DNA of 64,000 nt from Flavobacterium enshiense DK69 (GCF_000498495.1 NZ_AVCS01000009.1:434001-498000), one strand, 5' to 3'. Shown: positions 36,173 through 46,423, numbered from the stretch's first letter. Program-made: numbers and translations. Notes: generated by a model from the sequence alone, not told the origin.

Positions 36173-37537
36173 ATGAAGTTGATAAACAATAAAATTGCCC
36201 TGATTTTCGGATTGACAATCTGTGCTTATGGTTCAGTCAATGCACAAACCAGTCATAAAAAGAAAATTGATGGCGTTGTTGCTGTTGTTGGTGATTATGT
36301 GGTTTTGGATTCGGATATTGACAAAACTTTCATCGAATTACAGGCACGAGGTGTCGAAACAAAAGATATTCCTCGCTGTGAAATGCTGGGTAAGCTGCTG
36401 GAAGATAAATTGTATGCTCATCAGGCTGTTCAAGACAGTATTGTGGTGTCTGATGGTGAGGTGAATGAATTTATGAATTCGCAGTTGGATCAGATGGTCG
36501 AGCAGGTTGGTTCTATCGAAAAAGTAATCCAGCTTTACAATAAGAAAAATTTAGAGGATTTCAAGACTACTTTTTTCGATGTAGTTAAAATGAATAAGTT
36601 GACGGAGCAAATGCAGCGCAAAATTTTGGAGGACGTAGAAATTACTCCAGAGGAAGTCAGAATATTTTTTAATAAAATTCCGAAAGAAGAATTGCCTGTT
36701 TTTGGAGCGGAAATGGAAGTAGCGCAAATTGTCGTTAAACCGGTTGTAAGCCAGGCACAAAAGCAAAAAGCAATCGATAAGTTGAAAGAAATAAAGAAGG
36801 AAGTACAAGAAGGAGCCAGTTTTTTCAGCAGGGCAGTAATTTATACCGATGACAAAGCATCCATTCCCAATGGAGGATACTACAAATTAACTAAGAAAAC
36901 ACAATTCGTAAAAGAGTTCAAGGATGTGGCTTTCAGTTTGCAGGAGGGGGAAATCTCAGAACCTTTTGAAACAGAGTTTGGTTACCACATTATTTATCTG
37001 GAGAAAATACGCGGACAGGAATTAGATGTTCGTCATATTTTGATTACTCCTAAAGTAACCGATGAGGCTTTGAAGGATGCAAAAACTAAAATTGAAAACA
37101 TCCGTAAGCGAATTGTTGATGGTCAGATTACTTTTGCAGAAGCTGCTAAGGCGTATTCAGATGAGAAAGAAACGCGAAACAGCGGAGGTGTCCTGGTTAA
37201 TCCAAGAACTTTGGAAACACGTTTTGAGTTGACAAAAATGGATCCGTCTTTATATAGTGAAGTTGCGGACCTAAAAGATAATGCGGTTTCATTGCCGTTG
37301 ATGGACCAGGAGCAAAACGGAAATAAAAAATACAAACTGATTACCGTAACGCATCGCTATGAGGAGCATACCGCTGATTTTGCGACAGATTATTTAAAGA
37401 TAAAAGATCTGGCTTTGAAAGAAAAGCAGATTAAGGCGGTTGCAAAATGGTCTGAAGAAAAAATTAAGGAGACTTACATCAAAATTAATGGAGAATACCG
37501 CGATTGTAAGTTCACAAATAATTGGCTTAAGAAATAG
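36173..37537 (+). CDS. SurA-type peptidylprolyl isomerase
   Basis: From the ATG at 36173 this is 454 residues with a signal peptide (ending SVNAQ); an ATG seven codons earlier (36152) is also possible and would add a basic n-region. It has a SurA N-terminal chaperone domain (VVAVVGDYVVLDSDIDKT near 30-50, with a conserved Cys in IPRCEMLGKLLEDKLY), a first parvulin domain (MEVAQIVVKP...) and a second (LDVRHILITPKV...). It chaperones outer membrane proteins in the periplasm. It lies downstream of another PpiC-domain gene and upstream of a MoxR ATPase, an order I recall from other flavobacteria. Confidence 0.92.
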   Translation: MKLINNKIALIFGLTICAYGSVNAQTSHKKKIDGVVAVVGDYVVLDSDIDKTFIELQARGVETKDIPRCEMLGKLLEDKLYAHQAVQDSIVVSDGEVNEFMNSQLDQMVEQVGSIEKVIQLYNKKNLEDFKTTFFDVVKMNKLTEQMQRKILEDVEITPEEVRIFFNKIPKEELPVFGAEMEVAQIVVKPVVSQAQKQKAIDKLKEIKKEVQEGASFFSRAVIYTDDKASIPNGGYYKLTKKTQFVKEFKDVAFSLQEGEISEPFETEFGYHIIYLEKIRGQELDVRHILITPKVTDEALKDAKTKIENIRKRIVDGQITFAEAAKAYSDEKETRNSGGVLVNPRTLETRFELTKMDPSLYSEVADLKDNAVSLPLMDQEQNGNKKYKLITVTHRYEEHTADFATDYLKIKDLALKEKQIKAVAKWSEEKIKETYIKINGEYRDCKFTNNWLKK

Positions 37538-37614
37538 TTGTAAATTGGGTGTATTGGAGCTTTTTGTTTTTTGACCCACCATTTATAATTCATAACTCAT
37601 AACTATAACAGAAT

Positions 37615-38568
37615 ATGTCGGACGTAACAGCAATTCAAAATCTGGTTGAAAAACAGAAAGCCCTAAAGGAGGAGATCTCCAAAATCATTGTTGGTCAGGA
37701 GGAAGTGGTTAACCAGATTGTGTTAAGTATTTTTTCGGGAGGGCATGCACTTTTGGTAGGTGTTCCCGGATTAGCAAAAACACTGATGGTAAACACCATT
37801 TCACAGGCTTTAGGTTTGGATTTCAAGCGTATTCAGTTTACGCCCGATTTAATGCCGTCCGATATTTTAGGAAGTGAGATTTTAGATGAAAGTCGCAATT
37901 TTAAATTTATAAAGGGCCCGATTTTCTCCAATATTATTTTAGCTGACGAGATTAACCGTACGCCTCCTAAAACACAAGCGGCTTTGCTGGAAGCGATGCA
38001 GGAAAAAGCGGTTACCATTGCCGGTCAGCATTATCAGCTCGATTTGCCTTTCTTTGTTTTGGCTACGCAAAACCCTATCGAACAGGAAGGAACCTATCCG
38101 TTGCCAGAGGCACAATTAGACCGTTTCATGTTTGCCGTTAAGCTGGATTACCCTTCATTTGCAGAAGAGGTTCAGGTGGTAAAAAGTACGACGACTGATT
38201 TTACGGTTCAGGTCAATCCGTTATTTACCGCGGAAGAGATTATTAATTTTCAACAATTAATCCGACGGGTTCCTGTAGCGGATAATGTAATTGAATATGC
38301 TGTGACGTTGGTGTCTAAAACCCGTCCGGACAACCCGCTGGCGACCGACTTTATCAAAAACTATTTAGATTGGGGTGCCGGCCCACGTGCTTCTCAAAAT
38401 TTAATTTTAGCTGCAAAAGCTAACGCAGCATTGAATGGTAAATTCTCTCCAGATATAGAAGATGTACAAGCTGTGGCTACAGGAATTTTACGTCATCGTA
38501 TCATTAAGAATTATAAAGCCGATGCCGAAGGGATTTCGGAAGAAATGATAATAAAGAAATTGTTTTAA
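37615..38568 (+). CDS. MoxR family AAA+ ATPase
   Basis: This 317-residue protein has Walker A GVPGLAKTL (about 44-52), Walker B ILADEINR and the sensor-1 region (VLATQNPIEQEGTYPLPEAQLDRF), all diagnostic of MoxR. MoxR proteins act as chaperones that load metals or assemble complexes, often with VWA-domain partners. No VWA gene is next to it here, and the convergent neighbour is a putative copper protein. It probably belongs to the foldase operon, 77 nt after the SurA gene, and ends at a strong terminator. Confidence 0.94.
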   Translation: MSDVTAIQNLVEKQKALKEEISKIIVGQEEVVNQIVLSIFSGGHALLVGVPGLAKTLMVNTISQALGLDFKRIQFTPDLMPSDILGSEILDESRNFKFIKGPIFSNIILADEINRTPPKTQAALLEAMQEKAVTIAGQHYQLDLPFFVLATQNPIEQEGTYPLPEAQLDRFMFAVKLDYPSFAEEVQVVKSTTTDFTVQVNPLFTAEEIINFQQLIRRVPVADNVIEYAVTLVSKTRPDNPLATDFIKNYLDWGAGPRASQNLILAAKANAALNGKFSPDIEDVQAVATGILRHRIIKNYKADAEGISEEMIIKKLF

Positions 38569-38571
38569 ATA

Positions 38572-38601
38572 AAAAAAGGCTCGTTAATCGAGCCTTTTTT
38601 T
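38572..38601. terminator. terminator after MoxR gene
   Basis: AAAAAAGGCTCG and CGAGCCTTTTTT pair around a TTAAT loop. The T tract runs into the stop codon of the convergent gene. The A-tract on the other side would let it act on both strands. Confidence 0.92.
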
Positions 38602-39742
38602 ATATTTTTTTCTGAATTTTCTCATCCAGTTCCTTGTCATAAAAAAACAAAAACATGCTTCCCATCATATCCTGATCCACTTTTGAAGTGTTGTTGCAAG
38701 TCATAATCAATTCGTATTCGTGTTTTCCGTGCAGCCAAATGCCTTTTTCGGAACTGAAAGTAGCAATATTTTCTAAACCGATTTTGTTTTTATAATTAGT
38801 AATGTTGCAAGTGAAAACCGTTTTATTTTCGGTTTTGTCAAACATGCTGATTGAAGTGGCAAAAGGATGTACGTGAGGAGCCGAAAAATGTAATCGGGCA
38901 CTGTCTTTAATCTGTAATTGTTCTGTAATGGAACTTCTGAAGGTCCTTTTTCCTTGAGGGATAACCCAATGTCCGGATAGCATATTTCCTGCTTTATCGC
39001 AATAAGTGTGGTTTTTGGTTTCTACCGGAATGCATTGGTTGCTGGAAGGATCCAGCGGCTCTTTGAATGGATCATACTTGTCAAACGGCAACTGAATATA
39101 AACCGTTTTACTCATTAAAGGTTTTTGCGTTTTATTGTAGGCTTCATATTTTATGGAAACCTCGTGTTTTATCTTCTTAAAAATGTTTGGTTGATTGTGA
39201 TTCAGGGTCTGTGTTGTGACAAACAAAAAATCGGTGCCGACAATTGGTACGCCGTACCCTTTCGGGAAATCGAAATGTTCCAATCCATGCGACAATGAAG
39301 TCATTCTAGGGTATTGTTTTCCGATGCGATCCTCTAATTTCCAATGATTGTAATATTGGGTGTCATTAATGTCGACATTCATGTGGCAGATATAATCGTT
39401 GGTAAGTGTTTCGTTGGTTTTGGCGTCGACGGCTTTTACATTAAATCCAGTAATCCATACGAGGCTGTCGGATTGGTTTAGCTGTATGTAGCGCGATGCT
39501 TTTGGTCCTTCCATTGACTTGTATATACCGTCAATTATAAAAGTAGGGGAGGCCATTTTATATTCTTTTTGATTATTGTCTATATGCCAGTCGCTATCAA
39601 CCAAACCCGTTTTATGAAGAAGCAGTGTTTTTATAATTGCCTTGTGTCGATTGGTAAGTTGGGTGTAAATTACCGCTCCAAAAAGACTTGAAAGGATAAA
39701 ACTAAAGGTTAAATATTTATATATCTTTGGACGTTTCAACAT
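38600..39742 (-). CDS. membrane-anchored protein with divergent PHM-like (type II copper monooxygenase) pattern
   Basis: This 380-residue protein has an N-terminal membrane anchor (about residues 11-28) and is otherwise extracytoplasmic. I do not recognise a named family with certainty. The order of motifs resembles the peptidylglycine alpha-hydroxylating/dopamine beta-monooxygenase fold: ICHMNVD at 118-124 where that family has HHM; HFDFPKGYGVPI at 156-167; TQTLNHN at 177-183 where it has a third His; PHVHPFATS at 289-297 (family HTH, CuB); and CNNTS...DMMGSMFLFFYD at 349-369, where Met359 or Met360 would be the CuB methionine. The CuA site would lack one His (Cys119). It may be a copper-binding protein that has lost or altered catalysis. 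Confidence 0.6.
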   Translation of the reverse strand: MLKRPKIYKYLTFSFILSSLFGAVIYTQLTNRHKAIIKTLLLHKTGLVDSDWHIDNNQKEYKMASPTFIIDGIYKSMEGPKASRYIQLNQSDSLVWITGFNVKAVDAKTNETLTNDYICHMNVDINDTQYYNHWKLEDRIGKQYPRMTSLSHGLEHFDFPKGYGVPIVGTDFLFVTTQTLNHNQPNIFKKIKHEVSIKYEAYNKTQKPLMSKTVYIQLPFDKYDPFKEPLDPSSNQCIPVETKNHTYCDKAGNMLSGHWVIPQGKRTFRSSITEQLQIKDSARLHFSAPHVHPFATSISMFDKTENKTVFTCNITNYKNKIGLENIATFSSEKGIWLHGKHEYELIMTCNNTSKVDQDMMGSMFLFFYDKELDEKIQKKI

Positions 39743-39761
39743 TGGTTTATAAGAATATTGG

Positions 39762-39769
39762 CAAAAATA
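39762..39769 (-). promoter_or_regulatory. -7 box for the PHM-like gene
   Basis: On the minus strand this reads TATTTTTG, a full match to TAnnTTTG, 20 nt before the start at 39742. A TTG sits 23 nt upstream on the minus strand. It lies only 7 nt from the divergent acyltransferase ATG, so the two genes share a very short control region. Confidence 0.55.
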
Positions 39770-39775
39770 ACAGAA

Positions 39776-40957
39776 ATGAAGTTAGAAAAATACAATAGTA
39801 ACAGAATCTTTGGTTTGGATTTGGTAAGGGCATTCGCGATATTGTTTGTGTTGTTTTCTCATGTTTATTATCTGATTGGCAGCACAAATCCGCTTTTGAT
39901 TTCAGTAAGTGGTCTGTTTGGTTTTGCCGGAGTGGAGTTGTTTTTTGTGTTGAGTGGTTTTCTAATTGGTTCCATTCTGCTTAAAATGTTTTTGTCGGAG
40001 GAATTCACTGCAAAGAGCTTGTTTGTTTTTTTGAAAAGGAGGTGGTTTCGGACATTGCCGGCTTACTACTTAGTGTTGTTAATCAATATAGTCATTGCAT
40101 CTTTTTTCTCGTATGATATTAGCAGATGCTGGAAGTATTTCTTTTTTATTCAGAATTTTTCAAAATATGATATTGGAGTGTTTGCGGAGTCTTGGAGTTT
40201 GGCGGTAGAGGAATGGACTTATGTTGTAGCTCCTTTGGTGTTGTTTTTTGGATATAGGATGTTCAAAAACAATAAAAAAATTGGGTTTTTATTTATTTCC
40301 GTTATTCTAATACTGTTTTTCCATCTGTTGCGGTATGCTTTTTTTCTGAATACTAAGATTTCGGATATGCAAACCTGGAACCTGGCCGTGAAATCGTTGG
40401 TGGTTTTCAGAATCGACTCTGTTTTAACTGGTTTTTTGGTAGCCTGGGTACATTATTATTACAAAGAGATTCTTAAGAGGTATTGTGTTTACCTGTTTAT
40501 CATTTCCTGCCATTTGTTCTTTCTGCAATTTGTTGTGCTCAATGTATTGGGTGTCGATATTATGACCAAACCTTTTTATTTTATTGTATTTTATTTTACA
40601 TTTTCATCTCTGACCATTGCTTTGGGGCTTCCTTTTTTTGTTAACTGGGAGACTTCTGGCGGTGTGATTTCAAAGGTGGTCCTTTTTGTTAGTAAGGTTT
40701 CATATAGTGTTTATTTGCTTCATTATAGTGTGATCTCGGTCATTATGAAGTATTTTGTTGATGCGTCAAAATTTTCCGGAATGCAGCTTTGTGGTTTTGT
40801 CCTATGTTACTTATTTGTTGTTTTTTTTCTGAGTTATCTGCTGTATAACTACTTTGAAAAACCTATAATGGATCTTCGGGATAAAAATAATTCTGCCGAT
40901 TTCTTAAAATTAAAGCCCGTTTTTTTACGATTTGACAAAATAAAATCTAAAAATTAA
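39776..40957 (+). CDS. membrane acyltransferase (acyltransferase-3/OafA-like)
   Basis: From the ATG at 39776 the protein is 393 residues; a TTG six codons earlier is less likely. It has about ten membrane helices. The family signature is seen in FGLDLVRAFAILFVLFSHVYYLIG near the N-terminus (with the conserved Arg and the His of LFSH), then GVELFFVLSGFLIG and KRRWFRTLPAYYLVL. Such enzymes transfer acetyl or other acyl groups to sugars or lipids of the cell envelope. The acceptor is unknown. It diverges from the PHM-like gene and is followed by 182 nt with only weak stem-loops and the acnB promoter. Confidence 0.9.
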   Translation: MKLEKYNSNRIFGLDLVRAFAILFVLFSHVYYLIGSTNPLLISVSGLFGFAGVELFFVLSGFLIGSILLKMFLSEEFTAKSLFVFLKRRWFRTLPAYYLVLLINIVIASFFSYDISRCWKYFFFIQNFSKYDIGVFAESWSLAVEEWTYVVAPLVLFFGYRMFKNNKKIGFLFISVILILFFHLLRYAFFLNTKISDMQTWNLAVKSLVVFRIDSVLTGFLVAWVHYYYKEILKRYCVYLFIISCHLFFLQFVVLNVLGVDIMTKPFYFIVFYFTFSSLTIALGLPFFVNWETSGGVISKVVLFVSKVSYSVYLLHYSVISVIMKYFVDASKFSGMQLCGFVLCYLFVVFFLSYLLYNYFEKPIMDLRDKNNSADFLKLKPVFLRFDKIKSKN

Positions 40958-41086
40958 GTATTCGTAAAAAAATTACGTTTCTGGGTGATTTTGTTAAGTT
41001 ATCTGCATTAAAATAGAATGTTTATAAATAATATTCTCTTGAAATTAATGAAATGCTAAATATTTTTTAATTAGGTTGAGATTGAT

Positions 41087-41094
41087 TAAATTTG
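41087..41094 (+). promoter_or_regulatory. -7 box of the acnB promoter
   Basis: TAAATTTG matches TAnnTTTG and is followed by TGCC. The leader to the ATG is about 40 nt. A clear -33 TTTG is missing. Confidence 0.55.
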
Positions 41095-41139
41095 TGCCAC
41101 TTAAAAATAAAACTAATAATAACATAACTTATTCATATT

Positions 41140-43929
41140 ATGGCTTTTGATAATGAGATGGGTGTTTATAAAGATTACATCAAAGAAATTGAAGAACGTA
41201 AAGTTCAGGGGCTTAACCCAAAGCCAATTGATGGAGCTGAATTATTAAGCGAAATCATTGCTCAAATTAAGGATTTAGAAAGTCCACATCGTGAAGATTC
41301 TCTTAAGTTTTTTATCTACAATACTTTGCCGGGAACCACAAGTGCTGCTGGCGAAAAAGCTAAGTTTTTAAAGGAGATCATTCTGGGCGAATCAGTTGTA
41401 AAAGAGATCACGCCTGCTTTTGCTTTTGAGTTGTTGTCGCATATGAAAGGTGGTCCTTCAATTGAAGTATTGCTTGATTTAGCATTAGGTAATGATGCTT
41501 CTATTGCAAAAGAAGCGGCTAACGTTCTTAAAACACAAGTTTACCTTTATGATGCAGATACTGACCGTTTAAAGAAAGCATTCGAAAGCGGTAACGCAAT
41601 CGCAAATGAGATTCTTGAAAGTTATGCTAAGGCTGAGTTTTTTACGAAGCTTCCGGCAGTAGCTGAAGAAATCAAAGTAGTTACTTTTATTGCCGGAGAA
41701 GGCGATATTTCAACGGATTTACTTTCGCCAGGTAACCAGGCTCACTCTCGTTCAGATCGTGAACTTCATGGTAAATGTATGATTACTCCTCAAGCACAAG
41801 AGGAAATCAAAGCTTTGCAGGCACAACATCCTGATAAATCTGTGATGTTGATTGCTGAAAAAGGGACAATGGGTGTAGGCTCGTCAAGAATGTCAGGAGT
41901 AAACAACGTGGCGCTTTGGACTGGTAAACAAGCTAGCCCTTACGTTCCGTTTGTTAATATTGCTCCAATTGTTGGTGGTACAAACGGTATTTCTCCAATT
42001 TTCCTAACTACAGTTGATGTTACCGGTGGTATTGGTCTTGACCTTAAAAACTGGGTGAAAAAGGCAGATGAAAATGGTAATGTGGTTCGTAATGAAAATG
42101 GAGAGCCAATTTTAGAAGAAGCCTATTCTGTAGCGACAGGAACTGTTCTTACAATCAATACGAAAACAAAGAAACTATATAACGGAGAGCAAGAGCTGAT
42201 GGATATTTCTAAAGCTTTTACACCACAAAAAATGGAATTTATCAAAGCGGGTGGATCATATGCAATCGTATTTGGTAAAAAAATCCAAACATTTGCTGCG
42301 AAAACCTTAGGAATTGAAGCTCCTGTTGTATTTGCTCCGTCAAAAGAAATTTCTCACGAAGGACAAGGTCTTACAGCGGTAGAAAAAATCTTTAACAGAA
42401 ATGCTGTTGGAACGACTCCAGGGAAAGTGCTACATGCCGGTTCTGATGTTCGCGTAGAAGTTAATATTGTAGGTTCACAAGACACGACTGGTCTTATGAC
42501 TGCTCAGGAATTGGAATCTATGGCAGCAACTGTTATTTCGCCAATCGTTGATGGTGCTTACCAATCAGGTTGCCATACAGCTTCAGTATGGGATAAAAAA
42601 GCCCAGGCAAACATTCCGAAATTGATGAAGTTCATGAATGATTTCGGTTTAATCACTGCCCGTGACCCGAAAGGTGTTTATCATTCAATGACCGATGTTA
42701 TTCATAAAGTTCTTAACGATATTACTATTGATGAGTGGGCTATCATTATTGGTGGTGACTCTCATACAAGAATGTCTAAAGGTGTTGCTTTTGGTGCCGA
42801 CTCAGGGACAGTTGCTCTTGCATTGGCTACCGGGGAAGCTTCAATGCCAATTCCGGAATCAGTGAAAGTTACTTTCAAAGGAGGTATGAAATCTTATATG
42901 GATTTCCGTGATGTAGTTCATGCTACTCAATCGCAAATGCTTAAGCAGTTTGGTGGAGAAAATGTATTCCAAGGTAGAATCATTGAGGTTCATATTGGAA
43001 CACTTACTGCTGACCAGGCATTTACATTTACTGACTGGACTGCAGAAATGAAAGCAAAAGCTTCTATCTGTATTTCTGAAGATGCTACTTTAATTGAATC
43101 ATTAGAGATTGCAAAAGGAAGAATTCAGATCATGATCGACAAAGGCATGGATAATGCTAAACAAGTGTTGAAAGGATTAATCAATAAAGCTGATAAGAGA
43201 ATTGCTGAGATTAAATCAGGCGAGAAGCCAGCTTTAACTCCGGATGCAAATGCTAAATATTACGCTGAAGTTATTATTGATCTGGATCAAATTGCTGAGC
43301 CAATGATCGCTGACCCAGATGTGAATAATGCTGATGTTTCTAAGCGATACACTCACGATACAATCAGACCGCTTTCTTTCTATGGAGGAACGAAAAAAGT
43401 AGATCTTGGATTTATCGGTTCTTGTATGGTTCATAAAGGTGATATGAAAATCCTTGCTCAAATGCTTAAAAATGTAGAAGCGCAAAAAGGTAAGGTTGAA
43501 TTTAATGCTCCTCTTGTAGTAGCGCCGCCTACTTATAATATCGTTGATGAATTGAAAGCTGAAGGAGACTGGGAAGTTTTACAGAGATACTCTGGTTTCG
43601 AATTCAATGATAATGATCCTAAATCTGCAGCACGTACCGAATACGAAAACATGTTGTATTTAGAGCGTCCGGGATGTAACCTTTGTATGGGTAACCAGGA
43701 AAAAGCGGCTAAAGGAGATACTGTAATGGCAACTTCTACGCGTCTTTTCCAAGGAAGAGTTGTTGAAGATTCTGCTGAGAAAAAAGGAGAATCATTGCTT
43801 TCATCTACACCAGTTGTAGTGTTGTCTACAATTCTTGGTAGAACCCCTACAATAGCTGAATATACAGCTGCTGTGGAAGGTATTAACCTGACTAAGTTCG
43901 CGCCGCCTCACAAGCAGTTAGTTAAATAA
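41140..43929 (+). CDS. acnB: aconitate hydratase B / 2-methylisocitrate dehydratase
   Basis: This 929-residue protein has the AcnB domain order: an N-terminal HEAT-like domain (about 1-160), a swivel domain (KCMITPQAQEEIKALQ and GVGSSRMSGVNNVALW near 240-265) and then the catalytic core. The [4Fe-4S] cluster ligands are Cys762 (GSCMVHKG), Cys846 and Cys849 (GCNLCMGN). It interconverts citrate and isocitrate and may dehydrate 2-methylcitrate-derived substrates. E. coli AcnB also acts as an iron-responsive RNA-binding protein. It is directly followed by a second, different aconitase but separated by a strong terminator, so the two are independently transcribed. Confidence 0.97.
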   Translation: MAFDNEMGVYKDYIKEIEERKVQGLNPKPIDGAELLSEIIAQIKDLESPHREDSLKFFIYNTLPGTTSAAGEKAKFLKEIILGESVVKEITPAFAFELLSHMKGGPSIEVLLDLALGNDASIAKEAANVLKTQVYLYDADTDRLKKAFESGNAIANEILESYAKAEFFTKLPAVAEEIKVVTFIAGEGDISTDLLSPGNQAHSRSDRELHGKCMITPQAQEEIKALQAQHPDKSVMLIAEKGTMGVGSSRMSGVNNVALWTGKQASPYVPFVNIAPIVGGTNGISPIFLTTVDVTGGIGLDLKNWVKKADENGNVVRNENGEPILEEAYSVATGTVLTINTKTKKLYNGEQELMDISKAFTPQKMEFIKAGGSYAIVFGKKIQTFAAKTLGIEAPVVFAPSKEISHEGQGLTAVEKIFNRNAVGTTPGKVLHAGSDVRVEVNIVGSQDTTGLMTAQELESMAATVISPIVDGAYQSGCHTASVWDKKAQANIPKLMKFMNDFGLITARDPKGVYHSMTDVIHKVLNDITIDEWAIIIGGDSHTRMSKGVAFGADSGTVALALATGEASMPIPESVKVTFKGGMKSYMDFRDVVHATQSQMLKQFGGENVFQGRIIEVHIGTLTADQAFTFTDWTAEMKAKASICISEDATLIESLEIAKGRIQIMIDKGMDNAKQVLKGLINKADKRIAEIKSGEKPALTPDANAKYYAEVIIDLDQIAEPMIADPDVNNADVSKRYTHDTIRPLSFYGGTKKVDLGFIGSCMVHKGDMKILAQMLKNVEAQKGKVEFNAPLVVAPPTYNIVDELKAEGDWEVLQRYSGFEFNDNDPKSAARTEYENMLYLERPGCNLCMGNQEKAAKGDTVMATSTRLFQGRVVEDSAEKKGESLLSSTPVVVLSTILGRTPTIAEYTAAVEGINLTKFAPPHKQLVK

Positions 43930-43951
43930 TTGCATGATTCGTTAATCATAT

Positions 43952-43986
43952 AAAAAAGCCTAAGTTTATTGACTTAGGCTTTTTTT
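43952..43986 (+). terminator. terminator after acnB
   Basis: AAAAAAGCCTAAGT pairs with ACTTAGGCTTTTTT around a TTATTG loop. Confidence 0.93.
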
Positions 43987-44055
43987 ATATATCATCTATT
44001 TTTTGTATATTGTGATGTTTAAAATAAATAATATTAACAATTATACTTAAATATT

Positions 44056-46320
44056 ATGGCTTTTGATATTGAAATGATTGAAAAAGTGTACGCGAATATG
44101 GCTTCCCGTGTGGATAAAGCACGTGAGTTGGTTGGTCGTCCGCTTACCTTATCTGAAAAGATTCTATATTCCCACCTTTGGGAAGGAACTCCTTCTCATG
44201 CTTTCACAAGAGGAAAAGATTATGTTGATTTCGCGCCGGACAGAGTAGCATGTCAGGATGCAACAGCTCAGATGGCTTTGTTGCAGTTCATGCACGCCGG
44301 AAAAAATAAAGTTGCTGTTCCGACAACAGTGCACTGTGACCACTTGATCCAGGCTAAAGTTGGTGCTAAAACCGATTTGGAGGTTGCAAACACACAATCA
44401 AAAGAAGTTTTTGATTTCCTTTCTTCGGTTTCTAACAAATACGGAATCGGATTCTGGAAACCGGGATCAGGTATCATTCACCAAATCGTATTGGAAAACT
44501 ATGCATTCCCCGGAGGCATGATGATCGGTACCGACTCTCACACTGTTAATGCAGGAGGTTTAGGTATGTTGGCAATCGGTGTTGGTGGAGCTGATGCGGT
44601 AGACGTAATGTCAGGCATGTCCTGGGAGTTAAAATTTCCTAAATTAATCGGAGTTAAATTAACTGGTAAATTAAGCGGCTGGACAGCTCCAAAAGATGTG
44701 ATTTTAAAAGTGGCTGATATCTTAACTGTAAAAGGTGGTACAGGTGCTATCGTAGAATACTTCGGCGAAGGTGCTGAGTCCATGTCATGTACCGGTAAAG
44801 GAACAATCTGTAACATGGGCGCGGAAATCGGCGCTACAACTTCTACTTTCGGTTACGATGATTCTATGAGAAGATATTTAGCCGCTACAGGTCGTCAGGC
44901 AGTGGTGAACGCAGCTGATAAAGTGGCGTCTTATTTAACTGCTGATGCTGAGGTTTATGCTAACCCCGAGAAATATTTTGATCAATTAATTGAAATCAAT
45001 TTGTCAGAATTGGAACCACACATCAACGGACCTTTCACTCCGGACAGAGGTACTCCTGTTTCTCAGATGAAAGCAGAAGCGGCAGCTAACGGATGGCCGA
45101 TAAAAGTAGAGTGGGGATTAATTGGTTCTTGTACAAACTCTTCTTATGAAGATATGTCAAGAGCTGCTTCTATCGTGGAACAAGCGGTAGCGCACGGAAT
45201 TACCCCTAAAGCCGAATTCGGAATTAATCCGGGTTCTGAACAAATTCGTTACACTATCGAAAGAGACGGCATTATCGCTACTTTCGAGAAATTGGGAACA
45301 AAAGTGTTTACCAATGCCTGCGGACCATGTATCGGACAATGGGACAGAGAAGGTGCTGACAAACAAGAGAAAAACACTATCGTGCATTCATTTAACCGTA
45401 ACTTCTCTAAGAGGGCAGACGGTAACCCGAATACACACGCATTTGTAACATCTCCAGAAATGGTTGCTGCCATAGCAATTTCAGGTCGTTTGGATTTCAA
45501 TCCAATTACGGATTCTTTAATCAATGATAAAGGTGAAGAAGTGAAATTGGTTGCTCCAACAGGAGATGAATTGCCAAAAAGAGGTTTTGATGTAGAGGAT
45601 GCAGGATTCCAGGCGCCGGCAGCTGACGGTTCTTCTGTGGAAGTGGTAGTATCTCCGACATCAGATCGTTTACAATTATTGGCTCCGTTCACGCCTTGGG
45701 ACGGTAAAAACATTACAGGTGCTAAATTATTAATCAAAGCATTCGGAAAATGTACTACAGACCACATCTCTATGGCTGGTCCTTGGTTGCGTTTTCGAGG
45801 GCACTTGGATAATATTTCAAATAACATGCTAATTGGCGCTGAGAATGCTTTCAACGGAAGAGCAAACGCTGTTAAAAATCAATTAACAGGTGAGTATGCG
45901 GAAGTTCCTGCAGTTCAGAGAGCTTACAAAGCCGCAGGAGTTTCTTCTGTTGTTGTGGGTGACCACAATTACGGTGAAGGTTCTTCCCGTGAACATGCTG
46001 CTATGGAGCCACGTTTCTTAGGGGTTAAGGCAGTATTAGTAAAATCATTTGCACGTATCCATGAAACAAACCTTAAAAAACAAGGTATGTTAGCCTTGAC
46101 GTTTGCTAACGAAACGGATTACGATAAGATTCAGGAAGATGATACCATCAACTTCTTAGATTTAACGGAATTTGCTCCTGGAAAACCATTGACTTTAGAG
46201 TTTGTGCATACTGATGGTTCTAAAGATGTAATTATGGCAAACCACACTTACAACGAAGGTCAGATTGGCTGGTTTGTTGCAGGTTCTGCGTTAAACTTAA
46301 TTGCGGCTGGTAAAGCTTAA
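44056..46320 (+). CDS. acnA: aconitate hydratase (mitochondrial/AcnA-like type)
   Basis: This 754-residue aconitase resembles the eukaryotic mitochondrial enzyme more than E. coli AcnA in length and N-terminus ([31 protein letters not shown]). Cluster ligands are Cys359 ([10 protein letters not shown]), Cys422 and Cys425 (ACGPCIGQ). The C-terminal swivel domain has [17 protein letters not shown]. It performs the same TCA-cycle step as the upstream enzyme. The two share only the fold and the MAFD start. A separate transcript is likely, since a terminator precedes it, although no full TAnnTTTG box is found in the 69 nt before the start. Confidence 0.96.
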   Translation: MAFDIEMIEKVYANMASRVDKARELVGRPLTLSEKILYSHLWEGTPSHAFTRGKDYVDFAPDRVACQDATAQMALLQFMHAGKNKVAVPTTVHCDHLIQAKVGAKTDLEVANTQSKEVFDFLSSVSNKYGIGFWKPGSGIIHQIVLENYAFPGGMMIGTDSHTVNAGGLGMLAIGVGGADAVDVMSGMSWELKFPKLIGVKLTGKLSGWTAPKDVILKVADILTVKGGTGAIVEYFGEGAESMSCTGKGTICNMGAEIGATTSTFGYDDSMRRYLAATGRQAVVNAADKVASYLTADAEVYANPEKYFDQLIEINLSELEPHINGPFTPDRGTPVSQMKAEAAANGWPIKVEWGLIGSCTNSSYEDMSRAASIVEQAVAHGITPKAEFGINPGSEQIRYTIERDGIIATFEKLGTKVFTNACGPCIGQWDREGADKQEKNTIVHSFNRNFSKRADGNPNTHAFVTSPEMVAAIAISGRLDFNPITDSLINDKGEEVKLVAPTGDELPKRGFDVEDAGFQAPAADGSSVEVVVSPTSDRLQLLAPFTPWDGKNITGAKLLIKAFGKCTTDHISMAGPWLRFRGHLDNISNNMLIGAENAFNGRANAVKNQLTGEYAEVPAVQRAYKAAGVSSVVVGDHNYGEGSSREHAAMEPRFLGVKAVLVKSFARIHETNLKKQGMLALTFANETDYDKIQEDDTINFLDLTEFAPGKPLTLEFVHTDGSKDVIMANHTYNEGQIGWFVAGSALNLIAAGKA

Positions 46321-46338
46321 TACTATTAAAATTATATT

Positions 46339-46368
46339 AAAAACGCTCCCATTAGGGGGCGTTTTTTT
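46339..46368 (+). terminator. terminator after acnA
   Basis: AAAAACGCTCCC pairs with GGGGGCGTTTTT (one GT pair) around ATTA, with a T7 run. Confidence 0.92.
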
Positions 46369-46423
46369 GTTGGTAGCAATGGTATTTCTATATTTACACC
46401 TTAAACTTGTATTAAGTCATAAA

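Noticed and set aside
45249..45854. 201-residue antisense frame within the acnA gene
   Set aside because: It lies wholly opposite a well-conserved aconitase, shows no family motif and has no promoter or conserved start.
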